Both the position numbers and the translations under genes were made by a program. From CAZNUP01 sp964609775 (GTDB lineage: Bacteria > Patescibacteriota > Microgenomatia > JAMCZE01), in assembly GCA_964609775.1 (NCBI GenBank), contig CAZSSJ010000002.1, positions 35,723-99,722 of the forward strand: DNA of 64,000 bases. The letters are read 5' to 3'. Below the pieces are notes generated by a model. That model searched no databases. It was not told the origin of the DNA and saw only the letters and a program-made list of their open reading frames with translations. This document shows, in pieces, positions 45,692 to 53,715 of this stretch (positions are counted from its first letter, which is position 1; each line of letters begins with the position of its first letter).

Positions 45692-46552
45692 TATTTTTTC
45701 TCCTCATGATTCCTGGCACCCTGCTCCTCGGAATCAATGACGTTCTTGCTCGAAAGATTCTTCGTTCCGGGGTGGCCGACAGTCTTCTTGTGGGGCTAAT
45801 GTTCTTGGCCTCGGGAGTTCTTGGCCTTGCCCTTTTATCTCTTTTTGGTCTTCCGGAAATAAAAAATGGCTTTTGGCTGGTTTTTTCGGGAACTGTAATT
45901 CTCAATGTTTTTGGTCAGGTGGCTTGGTACCGAGCCTTCAAACTCGAGAGGTATCTTTACTTTCTCCACTGTGCCTCTTGACCCCGCCCCTCGTCATTTT
46001 CACCGGCTCCTCCTTCTTCACGAACAGCCAACACTTGCCGGTGTCAGCGGGATCCTGATTACCACACTGGGTTTGTTAGTCCTCCTCCAGCCGGATCTTT
46101 TATCAACAGAGCTAAAAATAAAAGCTGTTGTCTTGAGAAAAGGCGTGGTCTACGGCATTATCGGCGCCATCCTATTTTCCTTTTCTTTTCCCTTGGACAA
46201 AATCACCATATCAAAACCTTCAGGTCTCGTTTTGGCAGCTGGAATGAGTACGGCCGTCGGTCTAACGACCCTTCTCTACAGCCTTGTGACGAGCAGTGGA
46301 CAGCGTGCTAATCCTCATCTTCTCATCAAAGAAAAAACCCTCATATTTCTAATCATCACTATCTTTGCTGGCACCGTGCTCGTTTCCCAAGCCCTCCTCT
46401 ACGCTCCCGTGGCCAACGCCGCCAGTGTTAAAAGGCTCTGGTCCCTCTGGGCTGTGATCTTGGGCGGGAAGTTTCTCCACGAGAGTCACATCAAAGAAAA
46501 AATTATTGCCACAGTCATTATGGCCTTGGGGATTTTTCTGCTCTCAGTTTAG
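45673..46552 (+). pseudogene. EamA/DMT-family transporter, broken by two frameshifts
   Basis: The open frame from ATG 45673 gives four helices of an EamA-type (DMT) transporter up to AFKLE near 45951, then stops. The expected continuation EVSLLSPLCLLTPPLVIF lies in a second frame, and EQPTLAGVSGILITTLGLLVLLQPDLL onward, through to IATVIMALGIFLLSV, in a third. Two single-base deletions about 85 bases apart explain it (near 45951 and 46021). Intact homologues are about 290 residues with ten helices. Some EamA proteins act as lipid-linked sugar flippases, which would fit the context. Sequencing error is a fair alternative. Confidence 0.8.
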
Positions 46553-47125
46553 GGGTAGGGAAGTTGGGTCAACTCTTTTAGCCTGAAGTAATAAATTACA
46601 AAAATCTCGTACCGCGCCGCTACCAGCCTCCCGTGATGCTGTGAAATGGGCGATGTCCTTGATAATCTTCTCCGCTCCGGCAGGGCAAGCCGCCAGACCG
46701 ACCTTTTTCATCACTGGGTAATCGCCCAAATCATCGCCCATAAACGCACATTCATCCCAAGCAAGACCCAGTTTTTTCAGCCAATTTCCAACGACCTTGA
46801 CTTTCCCTTCTCCCGCCGCCTGGACAAAAACGTCTACTTTAGGCCACTTGCCGGATTTAGCCGAAGGCAAACTGTTTAATTTTTCAGCGAATTTTGGCAA
46901 GAAATTGTCGCCCGTTGCAGTGACAAAGCAGATTCTCAGGCCTATCCCGCGCAGAAGCGAAATCCCCTGGCCATCAACATGGCTTCTAACGCGTTGGACT
47001 TCACCCTTTTCGGAGTCAAACCAGACGGTCGCCGAAAAAAGGACCCCGAGCGACCCAAAGCCGGCCGCTTTAATTTTTTTAGCTTGAGCTAGAACCTTAC
47101 TCTTTTGTGTCTTTCTTTTTACCAT
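46544..47125 (-). CDS. KdsC-like HAD-superfamily protein lacking the catalytic aspartate
   Basis: A protein of 193 residues. It is collinear with KdsC/N-acylneuraminate-9-phosphatase-like HAD proteins: HVDGQGISLLRGIG, ICFVTATGDN, KLGLAWDECAFMGDDLGDYPVMKKVGLAACP, GSGAVRDF. In place of the nucleophile motif DxDGVLTDG it reads LFSATVWFDSE at residues 30-38, so neither nucleophile nor general acid is present. It overlaps NeuA by 29 bases on the same strand, as KdsC-like phosphatases often do in nonulosonic acid loci. Either it is a non-catalytic partner of NeuA, or it is decaying. Confidence 0.78.
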   Translation of the reverse strand: MVKRKTQKSKVLAQAKKIKAAGFGSLGVLFSATVWFDSEKGEVQRVRSHVDGQGISLLRGIGLRICFVTATGDNFLPKFAEKLNSLPSAKSGKWPKVDVFVQAAGEGKVKVVGNWLKKLGLAWDECAFMGDDLGDYPVMKKVGLAACPAGAEKIIKDIAHFTASREAGSGAVRDFCNLLLQAKRVDPTSLPLN

Positions 47126-47798
47126 TGTTAAGTTGTTTTTTTAAAAAGCTTTCGGCTAAAGACCAGTCGGCCGGTTCGTCAATGTCAATCGCCTTTTCTT
47201 CCGGCATGACATAGACACCAATTTTACCACCCAAGCGATTTTTATAAGTCTCTAAGACTTCTTTCTTCGTCAGGTAAAACGCCCCATTTTCATTGACCAC
47301 GCCTTCAAATTCCTGTCGTCTGGGACGATGCAAGTAGTCATAGTTTAGCGGCTTGCCGTCTAGTGTCCAGTAGAACTTTTTGTACAGTATTCCAGTTAGC
47401 ATTGAATCCCAGCCATTTTCAAAGAACAATTCAATCGCCTGGTCCAAATCCTCGCTGGTCGTAAATGGCGATGTGGCCTGAATCAGATTTAAAACGTTAA
47501 AATCCTTTATGAGTGTCGCAAAATGGAGCATTACCGATTCAGTCGAGGACGTGTCCTGGGCAAATTCCGCTGGGCGGTCGATGATTTTAACGCCTAATTT
47601 TAAACTCTGAACAACCTCTTTAATCTTAGCATCTTCAGTCGAAACATAGACTTCGTCGATATATTTTGATTCCTTGGCGGCTTTACAAGTCCAATAGAGT
47701 AGCGGCTTGCCCGCCATGAGCTTTATGTTTTTATATGGGATGGATTTTGATCCTCCCCGGGCAGGAATTAATGAAACAATTTTTCCGCCTTTATACAT
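47097..47798 (-). CDS. neuA: acylneuraminate cytidylyltransferase (CMP-nonulosonic acid synthetase)
   Basis: A protein of 233 residues with the NeuA/KdsB signature SLIPARGGSKSIPYKN at 9-24, then VYVSTEDAKI, LIQATSPFTTSEDLDQAIELF and the metal-ligand stretch AIDIDEPADWSLAESF. It joins CTP and a nonulosonic acid to make the CMP-sugar used by sialyltransferase-like enzymes. With NeuB nearby (48756) this gives two key steps of a sialic/legionaminic/pseudaminic-type pathway; the motifs do not decide which sugar. It is transcribed divergently from the PhyH and NeuB genes. Confidence 0.9.
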   Translation of the reverse strand: MYKGGKIVSLIPARGGSKSIPYKNIKLMAGKPLLYWTCKAAKESKYIDEVYVSTEDAKIKEVVQSLKLGVKIIDRPAEFAQDTSSTESVMLHFATLIKDFNVLNLIQATSPFTTSEDLDQAIELFFENGWDSMLTGILYKKFYWTLDGKPLNYDYLHRPRRQEFEGVVNENGAFYLTKKEVLETYKNRLGGKIGVYVMPEEKAIDIDEPADWSLAESFLKKQLNNGKKKDTKE

Positions 47799-47857
47799 TT
47801 TTGCCTCTAAAGTCTAATTGAATATAACAGATTGTCAATACCGGACCAGTTATCAGA

Positions 47858-48739
47858 TTGAATCCCAACGAGCTTTGGTTTAAGATTAAAAGCGATATGA
47901 TGACCGAGGTTCATAAACTTCTGCCTAGTAAATGGCGGCAGATACTCAACAATAACTATCAGTTATTTAAGTGGCGATTGCAGAAAAAAGACCACAGGTT
48001 CTTGCCTAGGGGCTCTTCAAACTTTAAAACTTTTTACAACGCCAAGGGTAAAGAAATCGATACGGCAAAAGTCCTCAACGACCTTCTGGAAAACGGCTTT
48101 GCCGTCGTCACCGATCTATATCCCGACACTTGGGTCAACTCCGCCTACAAAAAAGTAATGCGCTATGTGGGGGACTATCGAAAGAAAAAAATCCCGGAGT
48201 CCTCACTTTCGCAGGACAAATTCGGCTATGATAAAAACCTGTTAAACACCGGAATCATTCGCTTTTACAACGTCAGTCGGAAAATAAAAGAAGCGGGGGA
48301 ATTTGCCAACAATGAATTTCTCAAATATATTGGCGAACTTTACTATCAAAAAAAACTTAAACTGCATACCGTCATTTCTCAATATAACCAGGTCTCTAAA
48401 ATCCCTTGCCGTGGCTATCATGTTGACTCCCACGTCGAGGAATACAAAACTTTCATCTATCTAAACGACGTCAATAAATATAACGGCCCCCACACCTACC
48501 TCAAAGGCAGCCACAAGCTCACTGACAAGCTGGTTTCTAAACTTTTCCGAGCCTACACAGCACACAATACCGATGTCTCCGATGAAGAAGCCCAAGCGGC
48601 GGGTTTTGAAGAGGTGGCAATTACTGGTAAAAAGGGAACAGTGCTCCTGATCGACACCCGTGGCATCCATCAAGGGGGAACACTTCTTAAAGGTCATCGG
48701 GCGGTTTTTAATACCTACTTCTACGTTGGTAAAGAATAG
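47858..48739 (+). CDS. phytanoyl-CoA dioxygenase (PhyH) family oxygenase
   Basis: A protein of 293 residues with the Fe(II)/2-oxoglutarate facial triad: HxD at H188-D190 (GYHVDSHVEEYK) and the distal H271 (DTRGIHQGG), with R281 (GHRAVF) placed to bind 2-oxoglutarate. The family hydroxylates unactivated carbons. The start is uncertain: TTG 47858 or ATG 47897, neither with a clear ribosome site. Lying between neuA and neuB, it may hydroxylate the acyl or sugar part of the acidic sugar; that is inference. Confidence 0.82.
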   Translation: MNPNELWFKIKSDMMTEVHKLLPSKWRQILNNNYQLFKWRLQKKDHRFLPRGSSNFKTFYNAKGKEIDTAKVLNDLLENGFAVVTDLYPDTWVNSAYKKVMRYVGDYRKKKIPESSLSQDKFGYDKNLLNTGIIRFYNVSRKIKEAGEFANNEFLKYIGELYYQKKLKLHTVISQYNQVSKIPCRGYHVDSHVEEYKTFIYLNDVNKYNGPHTYLKGSHKLTDKLVSKLFRAYTAHNTDVSDEEAQAAGFEEVAITGKKGTVLLIDTRGIHQGGTLLKGHRAVFNTYFYVGKE

Positions 48740-48755
48740 CCTGCTAGAACGCTAG

Positions 48756-50648
48756 ATGGTAAAACCTAAAACAATAAAAATTGGGAACTCCTACGTGGGC
48801 AATGGTCAGCCAGTCTATATCATTGCCGAAATCGGCATCAACCACAATGGTGACATTGAAGTGGCGAAGAGATTGATGGAAATTGCCGCTTCGTCAGGAG
48901 CAAACGCCGTCAAATTTCAAAAAAGGAACCTCAAGAAAATCTATACCCCGAAGCTACTTTCTGACCCCAACTCTGCCGAGTGGAGTTTTCACTATCTTCT
49001 TCCTCAACTTCGTTCTTATGAACTTTCTGAAAAAGACTATCTGCAAATTAATAACTACGCTAAAGAGCTGGGAGTAGACCTCCTTGTCACCCCCTTTGAC
49101 CTGGAATCACTGGCTTTCATTAGAACACTTCATCTGGCGGCAGTCAAAATTTCCTCAGCAGATTTTACCAATTGGCCGTTAATCGACGGAGCCACCCGAT
49201 TAAAACTTCCCTTAGTTTTGAGCACCGGTATCTGGTCAGGTCGAGACATTCTTGGCACAAGTAGATTTGTCAAAAAGCTGACATCAGATTTTGCGCTGCT
49301 GCATTGTCAGTCTACCTATCCAGCCCCTTTGGAAGCAGTTAACCTGCGCTATCTGGATAAACTCAAAGAGTACGCCCCCGTTGTTGGCTATTCGGGGCAC
49401 GAACGCGGCATTTCCGTCTGTCTGGCAGCGGTGGCGATGGGTGCCAAAATCATCGAAAAGCATCTCACCATGGACCGGGCGCAAAGTGGACCGGATCACA
49501 AAGCTTCCCTAAACCCAGCTGAATTTGCTAATCTGGTCAAAGAACTAAGAAAAGTTGAAAAAGCTCTGGGCAAAAAGCGTAAAATAACCTCTGTCGCCGA
49601 AAAACTCACCCAACAGGTATTTTCTAAAAGCCTGACCGCCAAGAGAGATTTACTAACCGGCCACATCCTAAGAAGAAGCGATGTTGTGTTTTTGGCACCA
49701 GGAAAAGGGATTCCTCCTGCCCATCTGCGTCGGTGGCTAGGTAAACCGCTCACCAGAGCTAAAGCAAAATATGAATACCTGTCGGAAGACGACTTTCTCC
49801 ACTCCTTGGTCCCTTCGGGGTGGGAAAAATTTTCTTTCCGACACCCTTGGGGGGTGAAATGTCGATTTCATGACTTCCAAGAGTATAAAGTATTGAATTA
49901 CCCGGTGGTCGAGTTTCATTGTTCTGAGGAAGATGTGGCTGATTCTTTTAACGACGGAAACAAGAATTCCTCCCTCATAATCCATGCACCGGAGATCATC
50001 GATAAAGAACTCTTCGACCTATGCCACAAAACTCCAGAAAGGGTCAGTCAGTCGGTTATCCTCCTTACCAAAACAATAAGGAAAACTCGCCAACTCAAAA
50101 ATAAATTTAATTCTCAAATACCAAAAGTCATTGTTCACATGGGCGGGATGTCAGCCAATACCGAGACCTATAACACAAGAAAAATGATGCGAATTGCCGA
50201 GAAAGCCCTATCAAACATTGACCTACAAGGAGTTGATCTGCTTCCAGAAAATCTGCCTCCTAGACCATGGTATTTGGGCGGTCAGTGGTATCAATTAGCC
50301 TTCATGCATCCAAAAGAAATTTTGGAATTTTGTCGTAGTCTTGGGCTGGGCATGACTCTTGATCTCAGTCACGCAAAGCTGTATTGCAACTATTTCGGCC
50401 AAGATTTGCTTGACTATATCAAGGCTCTTTTGCCGGTTATCAGGTTGGTTCATGTTTCCGATGCTTCTGGAATTGACGGGGAAGGATTGCAAATTGGCGA
50501 AGGAGAGATTGAGTTTAACAAAGTATTCGACCTCCTCAAAGACGTCGAGTTTTCATGGGTGCCAGAAATCTGGAGTGGCCATAATGACCACGGAGCGGGT
50601 TTCCACCTTGCTCTCAAAAGGCTTTCTTCCTATAATGCGCAGCTTTAA
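48756..50648 (+). CDS. neuB: NeuB-type nonulosonic acid synthase fused to a sugar-isomerase TIM barrel
   Basis: A protein of 630 residues. Residues 1-285 are a NeuB barrel (IAEIGINHNG at 23-32, STGIWS, GYSGHERGISVCLAAVAMGAKIIEKH), which condenses phosphoenolpyruvate with an N-acyl hexosamine. Residues 288-348 form the antifreeze-like SAF lid (KSLTAKRDLLTG, APGKGIPP). Residues from about 355 to 630 are an AP endonuclease/xylose isomerase-like barrel (IIHAPEIID, DLLPENLP, MTLDLSHAKLYC, LVHVSDASGIDGEG, WVPEIWSGH). The second barrel has histidines and acids typical of divalent-metal isomerases. Ordinary NeuB is about 340-350 residues, so this is a true fusion. Substrate is not known. Confidence 0.88.
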   Translation: MVKPKTIKIGNSYVGNGQPVYIIAEIGINHNGDIEVAKRLMEIAASSGANAVKFQKRNLKKIYTPKLLSDPNSAEWSFHYLLPQLRSYELSEKDYLQINNYAKELGVDLLVTPFDLESLAFIRTLHLAAVKISSADFTNWPLIDGATRLKLPLVLSTGIWSGRDILGTSRFVKKLTSDFALLHCQSTYPAPLEAVNLRYLDKLKEYAPVVGYSGHERGISVCLAAVAMGAKIIEKHLTMDRAQSGPDHKASLNPAEFANLVKELRKVEKALGKKRKITSVAEKLTQQVFSKSLTAKRDLLTGHILRRSDVVFLAPGKGIPPAHLRRWLGKPLTRAKAKYEYLSEDDFLHSLVPSGWEKFSFRHPWGVKCRFHDFQEYKVLNYPVVEFHCSEEDVADSFNDGNKNSSLIIHAPEIIDKELFDLCHKTPERVSQSVILLTKTIRKTRQLKNKFNSQIPKVIVHMGGMSANTETYNTRKMMRIAEKALSNIDLQGVDLLPENLPPRPWYLGGQWYQLAFMHPKEILEFCRSLGLGMTLDLSHAKLYCNYFGQDLLDYIKALLPVIRLVHVSDASGIDGEGLQIGEGEIEFNKVFDLLKDVEFSWVPEIWSGHNDHGAGFHLALKRLSSYNAQL

Positions 50649-50663
50649 TGAGCTTGCAGAAAA

Positions 50664-50692
50664 TTGCGCATTTATTCGCAAGCGAATATAAT
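50664..50692 (+). promoter_or_regulatory. sigma-70-type promoter with palindrome in the spacer
   Basis: TTGCGC at 50664-50669, a 17-base spacer, and a consensus TATAAT at 50687-50692. The spacer contains the perfect palindrome ATTCGC-AA-GCGAAT (50674-50687), whose last base is the first base of the -10. A start site at about 50699 leaves only eight bases before ATG 50707. A protein bound to the palindrome would block RNA polymerase. Confidence 0.6.
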
Positions 50693-50706
50693 CAGGATTT
50701 GTGACC

Positions 50707-52080
50707 ATGACCAAGAGTAATCTTGACGGCTATCACTTCACCCTCCAACTTTGTGCCCAGATTGAAAAAACAACCTCAAAAATTGTCAAAGAAGACCCCT
50801 CAAAGTTATATTATAAAGGTTCCAATCTCCAATATGCCCTTGAACGAAGTTGGTACGTCAAACACATTAATAATAATAAACTTCTGGAATACTTCTCCAA
50901 AAGTTTGCTTGAAGTCGAAGTAAAAGCTATTAATAAACCTAGTGGCCCCCAACAGTTTATTCACTCTCTACTTACACTGAAAAATAGTTTACGGCACGTG
51001 AAGCTTTATGGAAGTAAGGGTAAACCCGAGATTATTTTCTTCGTCCCCAGTAAGAAATTTGTTCGATTTTTACTGCCGGTTGTAAATAGGCTCGGGCCCT
51101 CATATGCGTTTTTGAGTTTCAACCAATTAACCGATCGATTTCTGGAAGGCAATAGCTTGCCCCACATTAAATCATTAAAATCCCGACATTTTTCTTTAAG
51201 ACAAGATGGAGATATCCTCGAGCAGCTTGGACTCAAGACCTGGTATGACAGTTTTGAACGGATCCTGAGAAAGTTTCACCCCCGGGTGTTAGTGGTCGTT
51301 GAAGGCAACGCTCCTGCAGACGAAGTCGCTAACCAGGTGGCTAAAAAACTGGGGATTACTGTCATCTGTCTTCAACAAGGTTGGTCGCCGATCATCCACA
51401 GTGGGTTTCGCAACATGAACTTCTCAAAAATGCTAGTGTGGGGCAAAGGCTTTGCAAATCTTCTCAAAGATGCAAATCCACACCAGAAATTCATCCTGGC
51501 TGGAAATCATGTCGTCACTAAAACATTGCTAAGATCAAAGATTAATAAGACTAAAAATGTTATCTTCTTCCCTCAAGCAGCAACTACTATTCTCTCAAGT
51601 GAAAATTTCACCATTTTTCTTTCCCTGATAGTTTGGACCGCCCTGACATTTCCCAACATAGATATTTATGTGCGTGAGCACCCCAATCTCCCTCTCACTT
51701 CAAGACAAAGAGACAAATTACTGAAAATTCAAAATATTGTCTTTTTACCCTTCGGAGAATATAGTCTTGGTGAAGCTTTGATAAAAAGCGCCATCAGTAT
51801 TTCTGTCTATTCCTCAACAATCTTAGAAAGTATTGCGGGGGGGGTCGTCCCAATCATTTTCAATCTGACGTCTATGCCTAAATATAGCCCCGATGTTTCT
51901 GCGGCCGATGCCGGAATAGAAGTAAAATCTTCTAAAGCAGCAAAGATCGCTATTCGAAAATTGTTACAAGACGAAAATTTCTACCGGGGGTTTGCCAAAG
52001 GAATGTTCAACTTTCGACGGCTCTATTTCTCCGCTCTGGGTGATCAAGCTATCAAAAATATTATTAAAGAACTGTGTTAG
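50707..52080 (+). CDS. capsule/polysialyltransferase-like GT-B glycosyltransferase
   Basis: A protein of 457 residues with no membrane helix. The C-terminal half shows IFFPQAATTIL, DIYVREHPNLPLTSRQR, then SVYSSTILESIAGGVVPIIFN, in the order found in the capsule/lipid (KpsS/KpsC-like) and polysialyltransferase-like families; here H of REHP and the SSTILE serines are the donor-site residues. ATG 50707 sits nine bases after AGGA and is preferred to GTG 50701. With NeuA and NeuB next door, transfer of a CMP-activated acidic sugar is the natural inference. A run of eight G at 51837-51844 could cause slippage. Confidence 0.7.
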   Translation: MTKSNLDGYHFTLQLCAQIEKTTSKIVKEDPSKLYYKGSNLQYALERSWYVKHINNNKLLEYFSKSLLEVEVKAINKPSGPQQFIHSLLTLKNSLRHVKLYGSKGKPEIIFFVPSKKFVRFLLPVVNRLGPSYAFLSFNQLTDRFLEGNSLPHIKSLKSRHFSLRQDGDILEQLGLKTWYDSFERILRKFHPRVLVVVEGNAPADEVANQVAKKLGITVICLQQGWSPIIHSGFRNMNFSKMLVWGKGFANLLKDANPHQKFILAGNHVVTKTLLRSKINKTKNVIFFPQAATTILSSENFTIFLSLIVWTALTFPNIDIYVREHPNLPLTSRQRDKLLKIQNIVFLPFGEYSLGEALIKSAISISVYSSTILESIAGGVVPIIFNLTSMPKYSPDVSAADAGIEVKSSKAAKIAIRKLLQDENFYRGFAKGMFNFRRLYFSALGDQAIKNIIKELC

Positions 52081-52715
52081 TGAAAAAGTTCTTTTATCAG
52101 TTCCCCCAGAAAACGTATCCGAAAGGGAAGTTAATCTTAAGCTCGATACAGCCCACGGGAAAAATTTTCTACTTGCAACAGGGGCTAATTAGACAATACA
52201 CCGTAACACCTGATGGCGAGGAATTGACAATTCACATATTTCGACCCTTATCCTATTTCCCGTTGATGTTAATTTTAGGCGGGGTGACTAACTCCTATAA
52301 CTTTGTTACCGAATCTAGGACCCTCTTGAGGGAAGCCCCTGCGCAAGAAGCAATCAACTTCTTGCGCCAAAATCCGCCGGCCGCCTTTGAGTTGCTCCAG
52401 AGATATGCAGCTGCCCTTTGTGGACTATCTCAACGGCTGGAGAAAATCACTACCGCAAAATCAAAAAAATCAGTTAGTGAAATAATTCTCTACCTAAGCG
52501 CCAAATTTGGTATCCGTCAAGGGCAAGCAGTTATTCTGCCCACCATGTTCTCCCATAAAATGATCGCCAGTTGGACTAGCCTGTCCCGAGAAACCGTTAG
52601 TCGTCAGATTGAAGAAATGCAAAAAAAAGGCTTGGTGGAATATCGCAAACGGAGATTGGTTATCAAAAACCTTGACCTTATGAGAACGGAAGATACCGGC
52701 TTTCTGTGGGAATGA
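52080..52715 (+). CDS. Crp/Fnr-family transcription regulator
   Basis: A protein of 211 residues. The N-terminal cyclic-nucleotide-like beta barrel reads YPKGKLILSSIQPTGKIFYLQQGLIRQYTVTPDGEELTIHI, then a dimer helix RYAAALCGLSQRLEKIT. The winged helix at about 155-200 has MIASWTSLSRETVSRQIEEMQKKGLVEYRKRR. The recognition helix keeps R-E-T-V-S-R, the positions with which CRP reads GTGA half sites. No FeS cysteines, so it is not an FNR. GTG 52080 overlaps the previous TAG; GTG 52074 is an alternative. It ends convergently inside the next gene. Confidence 0.9.
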   Translation: MKKFFYQFPQKTYPKGKLILSSIQPTGKIFYLQQGLIRQYTVTPDGEELTIHIFRPLSYFPLMLILGGVTNSYNFVTESRTLLREAPAQEAINFLRQNPPAAFELLQRYAAALCGLSQRLEKITTAKSKKSVSEIILYLSAKFGIRQGQAVILPTMFSHKMIASWTSLSRETVSRQIEEMQKKGLVEYRKRRLVIKNLDLMRTEDTGFLWE

Positions 52716-53715
52716 TCGCCTCGCCCTCAATTTCAACTAGCCAATTAGGGCGGCAAACAGCCCCCTGAGCAAAGATAACTGGCGTTTCAACAAATTTTGA
52801 TCTAATTATTTTTTCAGCCGACGGAAAATCGGCTAAATTACGCAGATAAACGATCAAATACTTCATGTCAGACAGAATAGCCCCCTGTCCAGAGAGAAGA
52901 GCAGACACATTGGTAATTGCTCTAACGGTTTGCCTCTCCACGTCGAACGGATGGACAATTTCCCCTTTACTATTGATGCTGGCCGTGCCAGAGATGTAAA
53001 GGTGAGCCCTGTCTCCGTAAATTATCTCTGTTCCTCGTTCGAAGGTTACCCCATACTCATAAGTAGGGTTGAGATACCTTCTTGCTTCCATGCGGACGAT
53101 TTGGGCAGTCTGTAGCGGGTAAAGAGATACCGCATCCATGCTGACCAACACTTTAGGGTCATCCAACTGCGCCTCTATTCCGGTACTCGCCAGATACCTA
53201 CTCCGTGGCGTCAAGCCTTCACTTTCGAAAAGTTCCTTTCTGGCTTTGACCATGCCACCATAGTTGTTATCAATGTCTCGGACAAAAACCCAGGTTCTTA
53301 GGGAATTTGCTAGTAAGGTTTGACCTTTTGCCGCCAGTGTGTCACAGTAGTCTTTAAAAATTTGTCTGGTTTGATCAAAAGATGAACCAGTGATCACTTT
53401 TGCAATTTGATTACATTGGTATACCAACTGGTAATTTTTTAATGGAGCATCCAGAAAATAGACAAGAATCGCCACTTGGCTCAAATCCGCCGGAGGCTGT
53501 CCAACAATGGAACATGAACATTCTGGCAGAAAAGAAAAAATTCGTGATTTTTTTAAGACAGCCTCTTGATTGGCAATGTCACTTAAGAAGATTCTGGAAA
53601 AGACAACAGTTTTTCCAGTCAGTTGCCCAGAACATTTTTGATAAAGATAGTCTAACGCCGAGCGAAAATCAAGTCTTGTCGGAACCGATACAACCAAAAA
53701 ATGTTCTCCCTTCAT
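52678..53715 (-). CDS. chorismatase (FkbO/Hyg5/XanB2-like) or tandem RidA-like enzyme
   Basis: A protein of 345 residues. Residues 135-345 match the RidA-like core of chorismatases: TWVFVRDIDNNYGGMVKARKELF, ASTGIEA, VSMDAVSL, then PTYEYGVTFERGTEIIYGD, AHLYISGTASINSKGEIVH and QTVRAITNVSALL. FkbO, Hyg5 and XanB2 hydrolyse chorismate to dihydroxycyclohexadiene carboxylate or hydroxybenzoates. Whether the acid residues needed for that are all present cannot be told by eye, so a general RidA-type imine hydrolase is possible. The start ATG overlaps the upstream stop (TAATG), so the pair is translationally coupled. Confidence 0.72.
   Translation of the reverse strand: MKGEHFLVVSVPTRLDFRSALDYLYQKCSGQLTGKTVVFSRIFLSDIANQEAVLKKSRIFSFLPECSCSIVGQPPADLSQVAILVYFLDAPLKNYQLVYQCNQIAKVITGSSFDQTRQIFKDYCDTLAAKGQTLLANSLRTWVFVRDIDNNYGGMVKARKELFESEGLTPRSRYLASTGIEAQLDDPKVLVSMDAVSLYPLQTAQIVRMEARRYLNPTYEYGVTFERGTEIIYGDRAHLYISGTASINSKGEIVHPFDVERQTVRAITNVSALLSGQGAILSDMKYLIVYLRNLADFPSAEKIIRSKFVETPVIFAQGAVCRPNWLVEIEGEAIIPTESRYLPFS

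Noticed and set aside
47817..47842. ATTGA...TCAAT inverted repeat between neuA and the PhyH gene as an operator
   Set aside because: Only five bases per arm in AT-rich DNA; expected by chance.
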